Shown: positions 21,534-34,200, counted from the first letter of the stretch. The stretch is 64,000 nucleotides of DNA from Lentinula raphanica (GCA_027919835.1 JANVFP010000014.1:186001-250000); one strand, 5' to 3'. Translations and numbers: made by a program. Notes: generated by a model not told the origin, from the sequence alone.

Positions 21534-22478
21534 TTACTGCCTGTTTCTTTTTGTCTCGCTCCTTGTTTGACGTCTAGTACCTGTTTCGTTGTTTCTCTGA
21601 TTTGCTCCCCCATTTGTTCCGACTTCATTCGCTCCTCCATTCACTCCTCCATTCACTCCTCCATTCACTCCTCCATTCACTCCTTCTGGTCCTTCATCCA
21701 CTCCTTCACTCACTCCTGCTTCCCTAGCATTCTCCTCATTCCATTGCAACCTCTCCTTGGTGGACAGCCAATACAAATCATCACTAGAATTATCCTCTCG
21801 GAATTTTCTGAGCTTTTCCCAGTGAGCTACCCTTTTTGGGTCCTGTTCTATCTCTCGGGCAATATCTGCAGGGTCACGTAGCAGATATGTTTTTCGAAGC
21901 TTTGTGAGTTCTTCATCGGAAGTGCATGTGCATAGCTCGAAGAACTTGTGCTCAAATAGGGACAAGAAGTAACCCATTTCGGTAGTGTAGATCCTTTCAT
22001 TCTTGGGTTTTTGACCGGGCTCCTTCCATGGTAAGTCATTGCGATGAATGATAAGCCACTGCCAGAATGGCCCAGATGCGGGTTGGGCCAAGAACACGTC
22101 TTGTTCATTTGCTTTGAAGTAGATAACAGTATATTTGGCCATGTCGTTCTTAGCATAAGTCAGTCTAGTTTGAAGGTCCAAAATGAAAGTGCGCCATGCA
22201 AAGCCTGTGAATTGATATATGCACAATTTTTGAGTTGGTGCGCGCTTGAGCTCTGACACAACACTGACAGGGCTTGAAATTATACCAAAACCTCCAGAGT
22301 GTTGGTATCGGCTTCTAGTCTTATACCATCTGAGTTCACTGTCTTCCTCTTCTGGATCTATGGGTTCCTCTGCATCAGCAAAACATGGGATTTTGCCCAC
22401 AGCACTCTCAGCAGTTACAGCACTGTATTGTACTGGACACTGCTGGACATCAGTGTCCAGCCTAATACAATGCTGCAC
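21534..22478 (-). CDS. Orphan protein, 314 aa, C-terminal Gly-Val-Asn repeats
   Basis: Single long open frame, no intron needed. The middle (about residues 85-200) is a plausible globular region (YQFTGFAWRTFILDLQTRL, ASGPFWQWLIIHRNDLPW, MGYFLSLFEHKFFEL). The tail has five tandem GVNGGVNG-type units and a basic, charged end. The first 40 residues are translated from the GCTGTCCAGCA repeat field, so the true start may be a later in-frame codon. Function not recognised. The local dispersed repeats suggest a gene of mobile or lineage-specific origin. Confidence 0.5.
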   Translation of the reverse strand: MQHCIRLDTDVQQCPVQYSAVTAESAVGKIPCFADAEEPIDPEEEDSELRWYKTRSRYQHSGGFGIISSPVSVVSELKRAPTQKLCIYQFTGFAWRTFILDLQTRLTYAKNDMAKYTVIYFKANEQDVFLAQPASGPFWQWLIIHRNDLPWKEPGQKPKNERIYTTEMGYFLSLFEHKFFELCTCTSDEELTKLRKTYLLRDPADIAREIEQDPKRVAHWEKLRKFREDNSSDDLYWLSTKERLQWNEENAREAGVSEGVDEGPEGVNGGVNGGVNGGVNGGANEVGTNGGANQRNNETGTRRQTRSETKRNRQ

Positions 22479-22650
22479 AACGCTGTCAAGCTTAATTCAA
22501 TGCTGCACAGTGTTGTCCAGCACCAATTCAGTTCTGGGCAGCACTGTTCAGCATTGAATAGTTGCTGTCCAGCAATGAATAGTTGCTGTCCAGCAATGAA
22601 TGGACGCTGGACAGCACCAATTCAATGCTGTCCAGCAATCAATACATTTC
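22430..22650. repeat. Irregular repeat field of GCTGTCCAGCA/TTGAAT units
   Basis: About ten degenerate copies of a word close to ATGCTGTCCAGCAATGAAT in both orientations, forming many small inverted repeats (for example CTGGACA with TGTCCAG). The same word family recurs at 34590-34850. Confidence 0.85.
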
Positions 22651-22799
22651 CTCTCGTAACGTTTCCATCGCGAAATGGAGTGCCGTACGAGCGCTTGCAG
22701 CACTCGTTTTGTTCGCATTCGAGCCAATTCTTGAGACCTCATCGAGAGAAATTAGTGCCATGAGAAGAAGGGAATTCGGTGCAGAAAAGGAGCAGTTCA

Positions 22800-23802
22800 T
22801 CGGGGTATACTGTAATTGTAACTAGAAACCTAGATTATTGTATAGTCCACTAGATTAAGTGCTTTGTGTTCAATACGATGTTCTCATAGCGTCGAGAGTC
22901 GGCGAGAGCTGGATGTTCGATTCGATTGATCCATGGTGTGGAATGGAATCTGGCTGTTGTCTCGTTGTGGGAAGTAGATCCAAAAGAAAAGCTGAAAGTG
23001 AATCAGCGTTTGCAGAAACTCGCGAGAAATCTACTACACCGTGCAAAGTAAGAGCTTCGGCGCCTTTCGGTCGCACGAATCGAAAGGACATGATATGATA
23101 TACGTGCTACAAAGTTTAGTTCTACCAGCCAAACCGTAACTGGCCCCTTGTGAACACTGGTGGCTTTCATCGAAGTTTCTCTGGGTTCATACGACGGCGA
23201 TTTCTTGCGCAAAATGTCGTTCGAGGACAGTATTGTTGAGCACAATCAGGTGGCTGTATCTGGAATGACCTACGGTGGTTGAGCATTGCAATTCAGAAGA
23301 GCCTTGATGACTTACCGTAACGTAGTCCTTGAATGGTGTCACATTGTGATACAGCGTCTTGATGCAGACAGTGGCGGTGGCTCTTGAGTATCGTTGCCAG
23401 CTTCGGTCAGATTCAAATCGAACGTCTCGAGATCTCCACCACCGTCGACCTCCATGTCGCCATCTGCATCTGCATCTACCCAGATCACGATGAAGCAGTA
23501 TGCGTGTGCTAGAGACCCATTCGTCGAGACGTTTGTTGAACTGGACCCAATGAAAAAGAACTTGGCCGACGAAAGCCACACAGGGACACCTAGAGCATTG
23601 AAGTCTGTTAGCAGAAGAGACAAAGTCATACTTTTGTACTTATCTTGTAACACCATCTAACTGTTCTGTATATTATGTGTATATTATGTGTTCCGTGCAT
23701 CAAACTAGTCTAATGAATCAATTTTTATTGACTTTCCCAAGTGCCTCACTGCAACTATCTGGACTCAGCTGCAGATCTTAAAAGAGTAACAAAAAGCGTA
23801 CC
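22800..23802. other. Region with decayed coding remnants
   Basis: Apart from the acetyltransferase fragment listed separately, no intact gene could be assembled here on either strand. Confidence 0.4.
23205..23605 (-). pseudogene. Fragment resembling a MYST histone acetyltransferase (Esa1-type)
   Basis: On the minus strand about 23605-23500 encodes FHWVQFNKRLDEWVSSTRI, a close match to the chromo-barrel of Esa1/Tip60 proteins (pattern HYxxFNxRLDEWV). About 140 nt later comes IKTLYHNVTPFKDYV, similar to the KTLYxDVxPFxFY motif of the MYST domain. The zinc finger that should lie between them is missing and no flanking exons complete the protein. Best read as a rearranged pseudogene fragment; a diverged short gene cannot be excluded. 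Confidence 0.5.
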
Positions 23803-24302
23803 TCACGTCCTTGAAGCCCTAAGAAGTACCGGCAGGACAATTCTTCTCCATACGAATGTCCGTTCAGCGGAAAACTTGAAGATCTCGATGTGGTTTCTCC
23901 GGCCTGGATAGAACATTTGTAAAAGATGTAGCGAAAGTTCAATCGACATACACCGAAAGCAGCGAAGGCGAGGTCTGTTTGAACATCGGAGCTCCAGGAG
24001 AAGGTGAGCTAACGCTTCTAAACAACGAAATCAATCGGTATATCGGTACGCACGAGTGAAAACTCACCAGCCCTTCGCCTCCTCCTGACTGCAATAGGCG
24101 GCATCCATCTTCGATCGGGAGATGGACACCGTCTATCCCATTCTGCTTTCCGTCGATCGAAATTGTTGGTCATCCCAAGCTTCCACAGATGCCCGTGGTC
24201 AACGAAGGCATACAGATATCCCGGTCCATCAGCACGAGACGTTGGACGTGAACGACGACGCGCAAAGAGACGGTGTAATGCACAGTTGGGTCGCTTTGCC
24301 AT
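23803..24302 (-). CDS. GIY-YIG superfamily protein, T5orf172/MUG113 type
   Basis: Exons 24302-24068, 24008-23952 and 23903-23803 give 130 aa. The GIY-YIG-like fold signature is GYLYAFVDHGHLWKLGMT, followed by FDRRKAEWDRRCPSP with the arginine expected in this nuclease fold. Then come AHLLLELRCSNRPR and the family-typical end CRRNHIEIFKFS. Fungal genomes carry many such small genes; the biochemical activity is mostly unknown. The start used is the first ATG of the open frame, and the frame runs further upstream, so an extra 5' exon is possible. Lies between repeats and transposon genes. Confidence 0.72.
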
Positions 24303-25205
24303 TGTTTGAAGCGAAGGTGGGAGTAAAATCGAGCGACGATTCGCAAACTGGCGTGTGAAGACGAAAAGGAGACGTTAGAGATTGTGTTTGGGGGATGGAA
24401 TGAACGGCCGATGTCATGCAAAGCTGGGTGCACGGATAGGATGAAGGCTAGAGTCTTGAGTGTAGTAGAGAGAAGGAAGAAGGATGTGAGTCGCTTCTGT
24501 CGATGGGATCACATAGCCTGATCATTTGTGATCATTTGGCGCTGCTATGTAATGCACTCGCGATCCGGCCTTGAGGTGCTTCCATTCTTAGATGATTCCG
24601 GACCCCATCAAGCCCGATACTGTTCGAGTCCTAACATTTCCGCATTCTCGATGGTGTTGATGAAGACGAACATAGCCGTCGTCCCGAGCCCTTCCACTTC
24701 GTCATTGAAGCCCGAAAGCGCTAAACGGATGTATGAGTATTGGAAGGATCTTTCACGCAATTGACATACCCTATATCGAATTCGATTCATCAACGAAGAT
24801 TACCTGGCATGTTCAACGATGAAAGTGAGCTAATTCTGAGCAGAGCGCGGCGTTGAGTAATTAAGCTGAAAATCCAGGAATCCAGCCTAGAGTAACGTCT
24901 TCGAAGATCTACCTGCATCTTGTTATTCCTTCCGGAGGACAGCTATCAATCATTCTTGCCACTCGATTTCAAAGCGGGTGGATGACATATCGTTCGACAA
25001 TTGTCAGGCAAACCTTCTGAAAATCTGGGCATAAGCAATACGAACGTACAAAACAGGGGCTACTTACCGCGATAAAATTGCAGGCCCCATTGAATCGAGA
25101 GAGATTCAAGAACGGAAACCAAGACACTGGAAATTGTTTGACTAACACTCACAAAGTTCTGTTCTGATATCGACAATCAAAACTGTATTAGTGTAGACTA
25201 CACAG
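24303..25205. other. Interval without an assembled gene
   Basis: A minus-strand stretch near 24610-24760 (LALSGFNDEVEGLGTTAMFV) looks protein-like but could not be joined to other exons. Nothing else supported. May include the 3' end of the Plavaka element. Confidence 0.4.
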
Positions 25206-28200
25206 CTAACAACGAGCACAAAGATCAGACTTTTCAAGCGCGTACCAAAGCTCTTTTTCCCAGTATTTGTTCAGTAAATAGTCGGAAGCGTAAGCCATGA
25301 CATTAGAGCGTGTGAGACGCGAATCGGCAGCACCCCTGAGGCGAGGAGTAACGTCCACCTGCGCTCGAAACTGAGAGATAGGTATTATATCACCAAATGG
25401 TTTGCCGTTGGCTCGAAGAGCTTTTCGAAGAACATAGCAACCTGAGAAGTAGTCCGGATAGTAGGGCTTCCATGCTTGATAGCAAGGAATATCGGCATAT
25501 TGGGGCGGGGGAGCAGGCTGATTGACAACGTCAAACCGTTCACAATAAGCAAGAAATTCGTCAGTTCTGGGATGGTGGCTCTTGTTTTTAGAATACGCAG
25601 GAGCGAAGATCATCTTCACCATAACAACACAATGACCTGGAGCAGACTTGATTAGTATGTATACACTGAAGGAATAATGAGTATGGAAACCTTCTAAGGA
25701 GCTTTGAGGCCACACATTTTGATCGTCGATGTTGATGAGGGCACAGTCATTTCGCCCAAACCTCCAGTCTGCATCGGGTGGGGTGGCAAAAACTGTATGA
25801 GTGTCGTTTGGGAGATGTATATCGTGATACTGTTTGCCTTGAATGTGGAGCTTGGACCAAATCTTGATCGAGAATGGGAATTCCGTCGAAACTTCGTCGG
25901 CGATCCTGCGTCCGGCAATCGCGAACACAGATGTACCAGATCGAGCCCGGTTGAGATAGTCTAGCAATGCTACTGAGAAATCTGGTAACTGGAAGAGAGC
26001 TTGTGCGTCATGGACAGTGTACGTCTTCAGGTCTGGCTCCCGGATTAGATGGAATGCAGTATGGCCCCTGTTACCAAGGAAGGTTCGAAGCGGTTGAGGA
26101 GCATTGGGGTCATTGCGAAGACTCGCTGCAGCAGTAAAAAGGTTCTTCGTTGAACGAGTTGAGCCCCATATCTTGGTTGATACAGGAAGGACATGGTCTA
26201 TGAGATCTGATGTCGTCATGATAGTGGTAGAAGAAGTCGTAGGTTCAGATGGCATGGAAGCCAAATCGGGTTCGACGCTTCCATCAATGTCTTCGCTATC
26301 ATTGATGATCCTGAAGTCTACATTTGCGTCCTTCATAGAAGTCATCAAATCGAAGTGCCGCATACGCGATTGGAGGTCCAGCTGCCGACAGATCTGTGTT
26401 TCATACTCGCGACCATTACCCGAACGCGCAGGTACTTTGACTGTGGTGATATGTGCTCGCTCGGTCTTGTTTGCATCCCATTGAATGATAGGACCGGATG
26501 ATTTGATGCTAGGGAAAACGCTCTGCATGAACTCGAGTTTGGGGATCTCCCAGTTCTCCAGAGGTTCGCCTTTGGAATTGAGTCGACCACCAAGCTTTAA
26601 CACCTCGTCCTTGACTTCGTGGAACTCGCTGAGAGCTCTTTGGACACGCATGGCTGTGGCATCATTGAACCGAGGGGCTTGTCCAGCATATCGAAAATCA
26701 CAAAGCGCTCGGACAGCCAAGAGAAACCGGTTGGAGGTAGCACCGGCGACTACAGTGACAACGTAGCGTTGTATTTCCCTTTGATCTCGACCGGTAACCT
26801 GCTTGAGCCGCGAGATCCCCTCAGCAAAGATCCGAAAGCCTTGCCTCTTTTGCACAAGACTGTAACGGAAGTCGATTTCCTCGGCACCAACGACATTGAT
26901 ACACCATTTCAAGTCATGATCGAAGAAAAATTTGTGCCAGTGGTGTAGAATCTCAGGAAGGAGGAACTCCGAAGGATCGGATGATGCCCAGTCCCGCCAA
27001 CATGGGTCGACGACGCCATTGGTTCGACTCTTCTGAGCGAGGGGCCAGTATCTCTCGATATCCTGTGGGTCAGATTTTGTAGCAAGAGCGTCGATCTTAG
27101 CTAGAGTAGAGTCGCCGGAACGAGTGGGATGACGGACAGGGTCGCCATAGTCTGTATAGATAGCGGTCGTGAAGGGAGACGTCTTTCCTCCTCCGCCCAC
27201 ACAGCTTATGAGGGCTGCTTCTGGACTATCGACTATCCAGGCGGCACAAGGGGTGTGACAACGTCTTACTTGACCAACAGGATCTGCCATCATAACGCCA
27301 ACAGCAGCCGCTAATTTCAAGGGTTGTAGCACGATATCTAAGCAACGATGGAACATCCGATTGTCCAAAACTCCTCGTATTTCCCGGGACCGGTGCGTGA
27401 AAGTAGGAATAGGGAGCAGCGCGAGCAGCTGGAACAGGTGGTGGGAGGCCTTCGACAGATATTCACAATCGATATTGGCAATGCTTATCAGCAGAGGATG
27501 AGCACATCGGTTTCCAGTCATCACCGAAATCGTGGTTTTGTCCGAGGATAGGATCGTCCCAATGAGCGTGTGCCCTTGAGGAAGCTCTGACTGAAAATAT
27601 GCCCTGGTCAGATATGGTATTAGTGAAAAAAAAAGTAGTATACCTGCAGCCTCCAGGCTCGTTCGCTTGAGAGCCAAGAGTCGTAGACTCTGCTTAACTT
27701 TGCCGCTGTTTCGAAAATCTGAAGTGGCGTGAAAGAGAGAAAATCTTGGACGAGTGGGCTTTTGAGAATGTCTTGCAAAACTTCGATGGCATCCCTGTAA
27801 AACAGGTGGACTGGCTTCTTTGTAGGATACGAAGGGTCCATGATCAATCTTTTTGATTTCCAGCGCGCAACAGTAGGGAGCAAATCCATGCGTGCCTTGA
27901 GCTCTTGGGCTGTACGGAAAGAGAAGTGATGATTTTTGGTCTAAACGAAAGCGTTCAAGTCAGCTAAAGGTATCAATACGAAGGATTCACATACTTACAG
28001 CTTCGAGCTTCAGAAAAGTATCGATTTCCCCCATCGATAATGACGAGGTGAGTAGCCAATTTGCTGATTGCCACTCGTTTCGATTCGCAAAAGGATAGTA
28101 TAGGTTTGTCTCCCTCTCCGTGGCAAATCTGTCACCGTTGAACTCGTCCATGGCAGTCTTTCCAGGGTAGTAAACAGCAGCTGCCCCAGGAAAAGATTCA

Positions 28201-28595
28201 ATGCAGAGACGTTGTTCCTGAGGATAGCTGGAACTATTTGTGTTCATGTTCGAGCTTGAGCCTGAGTGCGGATTTGGACCAGTTCTGTTGTTGTTCAATC
28301 CCTCTTCATCATCCCTCTGTATATTATTGTTCTGAAGTTCCGTTTGAGCCTGGATTTCGATATGTCTGCTTCGAGTAGTATGAGTTGAATCTGGCTCAGG
28401 AGCTGTGGGAATGGAGAGCAGAGTCTGAAGAGATGTGGTGCAAGTGGCGAGCATCGACTGGGGAGTCATCAAGGGCAAACCGGCCTTCCAGCACTGGACT
28501 TGCGTAACATGAGAGTTCAATCCTTTTTCCGTTCTACACCGGCGACCACAGTAGCGACAAGCCCAAATGCGTTTGTGGTCGTTCGCAAAGGGCAT
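25206..28595 (-). CDS. Plavaka-type (CACTA-related) transposase
   Basis: DNA transposase of the Plavaka group found in basidiomycetes. Exons: 28595-27999, 27940-27644, 27590-25691 and 25636-25206, all in phase; about 1,070 aa. The N-terminus has a zinc finger (WACRYCGRRCRTEKGLNSHV). Then a disordered region, a conserved linker (LSMGEIDTFLKLEA) and the Plavaka core beginning in exon 3 (GTILSSDKTTISVMTGNRCA), followed by RRCHTPCAAW, KWCINVVGAEEIDFRYS, and a C-terminal DUF6830-like part (GHTAFHLIREP, HVLPVSTKIWGSTRS). The frame is intact, so the element may be active or only recently silenced. Terminal inverted repeats were not identified. The fourth intron (54 nt) is in frame. Confidence 0.82.
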
Positions 28596-28879
28596 GAATA
28601 AGTGGGTATTTCAGATAGACGCCGATGAAACCAACTGTGTTGCTGTTGGAATTGTAGTTTTCAAATGGTCGAAGGGAAGGTTCAAAAGTATTTTATTTCG
28701 AGCGCGTTCAATTATCACGGAGACAGATATCTAGTACCTACGACCCGTCGTGTAAGAAGATTCAACAAAAATACCATAGAGATCTTTAAACCCAAAATGA
28801 GCTAAAGAAACACGTCGGCATGACGGGCATATAAGAGACGTATGCAAGTTAAATACACCTAGTTTGTGGACACATAAAC

Positions 28880-29490
28880 AGCAAGAATGACAGCCTCAAA
28901 TGGGATAGAAGAATAGCAAGATGCTGATGGCAAATGAAGGCAGCAGGGGGATGTCAACGGATGATGGTGGGTTTGATGATGACCCGGCGGTCCATGATCA
29001 TGTAACGAGCATGCGGTAGTTATCGTTATCCACTAGGAACCCTGAGACCTGATTCCAGAGCAAAGCTCATGGCTAGTTGCGAAGCAAAAGTACGAGGACC
29101 GTATAAGAGATAGAGAGACGATTGATACATAGACGGCAAGATTGACTGGACAGCAAGGTTTCAGCCCTCGAACATGTAGACGAACAAGTGAAGGCAGTAG
29201 GGAGATCACGAATGGATGATGGGTTTGATGATGACCCGGTGGTCCTTGATGAGGATGTAGGGGGCACGCGCAAGTGGTCGTTATCCAATAGGGCTCCTGA
29301 AACCTAATCCCAGAGCAAAGCTCATGGTTAGTTTCGAAGCAATAGTACGATGGCCGTATAAGAGTTAGCGAGACGATTGATACATAGACGGCAAGATTGG
29401 CAGGACAGCAACAAGAGTCCGCCCTCGAACACGGCGAAAAAAAGCTAGGCAGGCGATAGAGCAAGTGAAGGCAGGAGTCGCGAGTGGGTG
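28880..29490. repeat. Tandem repeat, about 2.3 units of 255-270 bp
   Basis: Units start near 28880, 29152 and 29407. Each contains GTTTGATGATGACCC, CAGAGCAAAGCTCATGG and ACGATTGATACATAGACGGC. The third unit is partial. Located upstream of the Plavaka gene. Minus-strand frames across it are by-products of the repeat. Confidence 0.88.
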
Positions 29491-29663
29491 TCGGTGAAGG
29501 GTATGACGGTTTGAAGACCGACGGCGGTGCTTTTTGGCGTTTACTCACAAAGAGGCGAAAATGAGCCGAGCTTCAGCCAAACTGATCAATGAGAATAATC
29601 AGAGAGAGACCTATAGCTAACTTGACAAAACTCACGCTCATGCTTGAGAGGGACCAGAGCGAG

Positions 29664-30344
29664 TTACACGGGAAACGCGAAGACAAATGAGGCTCTTGCG
29701 TCTAATAATGCAGAGCATTCCAATAGAGGTCCGTCGAGCGACCAAGGCATAACTCCGCTGCAACCGTTGAGTCGAACGCTGATTTTCAAGGGATAAAGCC
29801 CGTCTAGGTTTAGATCTTGTGGAAGGTTGAATGAGTATGAGGCATGGTTAGATCATACATTGCTCAAGTGCGCTTACTGAGTTCTAGAGATAAGCGGGCA
29901 TTGACGTCATCCAGCTCCATGTTCAAAAAGAGGGGAAGGACAGCTGTGTAGCACTTGGTTTCCATCATTTGGGTTGAAAGAGATGAAAGAGCGTCGGTAT
30001 CAACGACTCGGATTTTCCTGAAAGAGCAAGGGTGGCGGCAAGAAGCGGTCTTTAACTGGATTGTTTTTTTCGCAAGCGGAGACGTGGAACGGAGTACAAA
30101 GTCGAGAGACATTACAGTCCTCAGAGCCTTGCCTAAGGAGGGGCTGGGCGTCTGGTGACTGCGAAGGATGAAGTTGGAATGGTGATGAGCGGTCTGAGAA
30201 GTCACACGCGCTTGTTTGTTGAAAGCCTGGAACCATGTGACCTACTCGCATCTTTCCACTCAACTTCAGCGTTCCCTGTAAACCTTGTACACTCATCATC
30301 AAATACTGTGAGTAGAATCCTCCGACCAGAGTCGCAGTCTGCAT
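29664..30344 (-). CDS. Hypothetical protein, possibly F-box-like fragment
   Basis: A splice-consistent model starts at 30344 (MQTATLVGGFYSQYLMMS). After a short intron ending at the AG before GTCACATGG it reads on to LSLEL. Then a third exon gives NLNLDGLYPLKISVRLNGCS, ending FVFAFPV and stop at 29664. The phrase SLELNLNLDGLYPLKISVRL resembles the beta-strand following the F-box in fungal F-box proteins, but no F-box is visible. It is opposite in direction to the two genes on its right. Low confidence in the 5' exon. Confidence 0.4.
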
Positions 30345-30422
30345 GCTGATGATTTCTAGCTTCGATATGTCAGTTTGGAATGAAAAAGGTGCGTTGAAAG
30401 ACCCTGGAAGACCTCGACGCTG

Positions 30423-31040
30423 ATGACAATGTTTAAAGGCTATTCAGATTTCCAAGCCCTCAAGCCCAAGGTTGATGATCTCATGGCTTGGGAGCTAGGA
30501 AATGAATTTGTATGTAGTCAGATTCAATGATTGTTTAGCTGCTTTGAACCCTTTCAACAGGACTCGTTGCCACCTACTTCACAGCAAACCAATGACCTTT
30601 TAAACATTGAAGAACTGCGCGAGACGATTCGGTTGGCCGAGCACCAACTTCTGCAGTACAAGATGCAGCTATGTCGGCTCATATTAGGGCACTATCGTTC
30701 TCTCAACGCTCTTTTCAATGAGACCGAAAAGACTGTAGGCATGGCACCAAGGTTTGATGGATTCGATAGGCCTGTTTCATGCTCCAACAGCACAGGTAAG
30801 TACATTTCAGAATCTGACGACAAGTATTTCATAACAGCTCTTTTTAGACTGCCTGTCATGCTCTGACGAAGACTCGCCTTCATCCGAATTCGTTCCCGCA
30901 AACTTCACCACTCACGTTGTACGAGAGAACGGTATGTATCGTTTTAGTTTCTCTGCTAGCCATTCACTTACCAAATTTGAAATCTAGATATTCTTACGGT
31001 CTATTGCGGGAATGTCCATGCCTCTGTCACCTTAGATTGA
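30423..31040 (+). CDS. Small unknown protein, 152 aa
   Basis: Four exons: 30423-30509, 30561-30795, 30848-30931 and 30988-31040; all junctions are GT-AG and phase-consistent. A predicted amphipathic helix with leucines (LNIEELRETIRLAEHQLLQY) follows a short N-terminus. A cysteine cluster with acidic residues (CLSCSDEDSPSSE) lies in exon 3. The protein ends TVYCGNVHASVTLD. A second ATG two codons in is equally possible. No known domain recognised. Ends 171 bp before the DUF6532-like gene in the same direction. Confidence 0.55.
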
Positions 31041-31211
31041 ATTGTACTGCAATAACATACTTCGAAACTTTGTACTTTGCTGCTTTTATGAAAAATCCGT
31101 TCGTTTTCTCTGCCAGTACATATCATGAGATGGGAAGAATTATTAAGCAAGCTGTGATTGAACCAAAGGCATCATCAAATTTCAGGTTTGGACTCGCTCA
31201 CTGCTACCACC

Positions 31212-34200
31212 ATGGCAGGGAACTCAGGCCAATCTCGTGCTCCCAACCCGGCGCAAACAAACAGTAAGTATCTCAAAAATGCCAGTCCTGAAACTGCCTG
31301 ACTCTGGTCAGCTGTATGTACTCGGCCACCTTCGAATTTTACCAAATAATTTAGCACTGAGAACACAGCGACCTGTTCGCGCCAATCGAGGTTTAGGGGG
31401 CGCTGTCGCCCAGCTCGAGAAGGTGGGGAACTCTGTCACCAATACAAGGCAACGTGGAGGCAAGTCGAAAGTCACTCCTGCTGACAACCAAGAGTCAGTC
31501 AACGTAATGGCTCCGACTTCAGTAGGCCCAGCTGTAAACTTCAATCGCCACCCAGCTACTGATAACGAATTTAGAGAAAGCCAAGATCGAGAACGAAGAA
31601 CACTCGCGGCGGTGATGCCCTGCCGCCACCACAACCCGTTCAACCACGGTCAATCCCGAAGCCCATTCGCGTGCCCGAGGATACACAACCTCATAACGAC
31701 CAGGTAATTCTTGTCGCTTTTCTGCTCAGCTTACCCTTCTGACGCGACTCATAAGCTACCTATTACTTCTTCATTCAACGCCCCCATGCATGCACGCACG
31801 TATTTTCTTACTAGTTCACAATTCTATTTCAAGTCTTGACTTCATACTTTTAGAGTTTCCTTCGCACTATGGTACTAATATGAACTCCAACATGAATACC
31901 ATCACCGCTAATCGATATGCGAATCAAATGAACTACCAAAGCACCGACCAACCTCTAAATCAACACAACAATCATCACAACGCCGACAACTCTATTCAGC
32001 ATGCCAACCAAGTGAACTATAACTACACCGACAACTTCATTCAGCCGACAAATCAACTAAATCCTCACAGCATCGACAATTTTGGATATACTGATAGGGC
32101 GAATGAATTCAACCAAAACGAAGATTGGAGTAGCTTCTCCATGCCGTGGAACGACGACAACCTTCACAACGGCGGTAACTTGCCTCGCAATGAAGACGAC
32201 TGGTACGAACAAGACCGCAGTATGCTCGATATGACCCAGCAAGGTAATAGTATCCTGATCCCCTCGACTCGTAGGAGCTCTGTTGACGTTTTTACAGAGC
32301 AATTGCGTTTACCTACTAGCGGTTTGTACTTCTAGCAATGATATAGGAACGTTTCCGGCTTATCGTAACGATGCAGAGAGTCGGTATCCTCAAAGTTTGC
32401 AGTTTTCGAGAGAGTCTGAGCACAACGAGCAAGATGAGGTAGGTTTTCTTTGTTTAAAACTTTCTGAATACTGATTACACCGTACTATCAAATTGTTAAC
32501 TCAGGATGTAGTCGATGCTCATCGATCACGAAATCGCACCTTTAAACCTCCTGCTGCTGCGTCTTTGCTCTATAGTAACTTTCAACAGACCGGAAACTAC
32601 AACTTCGACACAGATGCTCGCAGCGATTCAAACGGCGATGCTGATGCTGATGCTGATGCCGATGCCGATGCAGGTTTCAATGGTGATGGTGATGCTGGAG
32701 GCGATACAGATGCTGACGGCGATACAGACCACGAGGGCCAGGCTGGTACTGGTATTGAGGCACCCGGTGCGAATAGCTACGTTCCCGATTTTCCATCCAC
32801 AAATCCCCGACAGCGTAAGTTCGACATGATTCAACATTGGAGCCTGCTCTCACTTACATCTCTAGGTTATCTCTCTCCGGTACCCTCCCTTCGTGCAACA
32901 AATCTCGGTACGAAACGATTCCTAGCTCACAAATAATTTTGGACTGACACCTGATGTAGCCCAGGCTCCCTCTGCTAGGTCTTTTTCCTCAAGTAATCTC
33001 TTAAGTATTCCATCGTTCGATGTATCGAGAGCCCCATCGAGAGCTTCGCGAGGCCCGACCAGAGCCTCATCCGCAATCTCTGCCGAACACAATCCACCCA
33101 ACACAGCTGCTTCTTGTAGGTCTTGTCTTACTTTCATTTGTTTAGAATTGATGTGTGGTGGTTATTGTAGCACAAAAAGTCTCTCGCTCGTCCCAGGGCA
33201 CCTCAGACCCAACTACGGCGAGATTCTATCCGCCTGCAATGAGGAGGCTCATCAGATATGCAAAAGATCGCGTCCACCTTTATCTGGTTACGCAAGAGCC
33301 ATTCCCTCCTGCACGTAACCCATGTTTTGCGAATGCTTTAGACCATGCAATTGCTCGCTGTGTTGATGAACAGATTCAAGTCGAAGAAGGTGATGTTAAT
33401 TTCTATAGTGTTACCATGGCTTTTCTCATCTGCTTGTTACATAGGATATCTCAATGGTCACCGAGAAGACATTTTGAAATTAGTATGTGCATTTCCAGAA
33501 TCATAGTTACATCACTGAAAGCATCCCTATCCCAGCTATATAAGGACACATCGTTTTATCGGAGCGCCATTAAACGGAAAATTCGCCCAATAGTTGTCGC
33601 CGCTTACAAGCTTCCACTCGTGGAGGCTGACTTACCAAGGAACGGCAACTGCAATTCTGCAGACGAGGTCCGAATTGTTCAGGAGAAGGTGGCAGGCCTC
33701 CTGTTAAATCATGATTTTCTGAAGTATGGGGTCGACGAACAGGTGATTGCTTCGTATCTTGTACACAATTCGCTGCTGATGAACCAGAAAATCAGGGCAA
33801 GACTAACAACGTAGCGCATCCTTGCTTGCGCGACTCTTGTGTGCAAGCCTACTATAACGAAAGTACCGCGATTGCACAAAAGTTTCCTGATCAGTTCTCT
33901 ACGAGTGTGCCAATAATCGCATTGGCATTTGTCATGACTGTGGTGCGCGTTATCGTAGTACTCGAGTTGTCCTTTCCTAACAGTTTTCTAGGTGCGTAAT
34001 TGTATCGAAGAGTACGAGGATGGACCCAAGCTGGTCAAGAAGGAGCTCTCCAGCGTCAAGTATTGTCGGGCCTTTAAGTGTATGGTCGGTATCCTCAATG
34101 GCATAAAAGCAAAAAATGCGCTACACTGGAACAAAGTCCAAAGAAATCTTGACTCTTGGGCACAGGCTGGCTGGTGAGTGTTTGGTCGACTCCTTTCACT

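Noticed and set aside
21600..21720. Plus-strand frame with SIHSSIHS repeats
   Set aside because: Reverse complement of the GVNG repeats of the minus-strand orphan protein; the minus frame is much longer and better balanced.
29033..29548. 171-codon minus-strand frame with internally repeated sequence
   Set aside because: The repetition reflects the DNA tandem repeat; no start context, splice sites or domain.
32636..32740. GATGCT/GATGCC microsatellite as non-coding
   Set aside because: It lies within exon 7 of the DUF6532-like gene, in phase, encoding an Asp-Ala tract.
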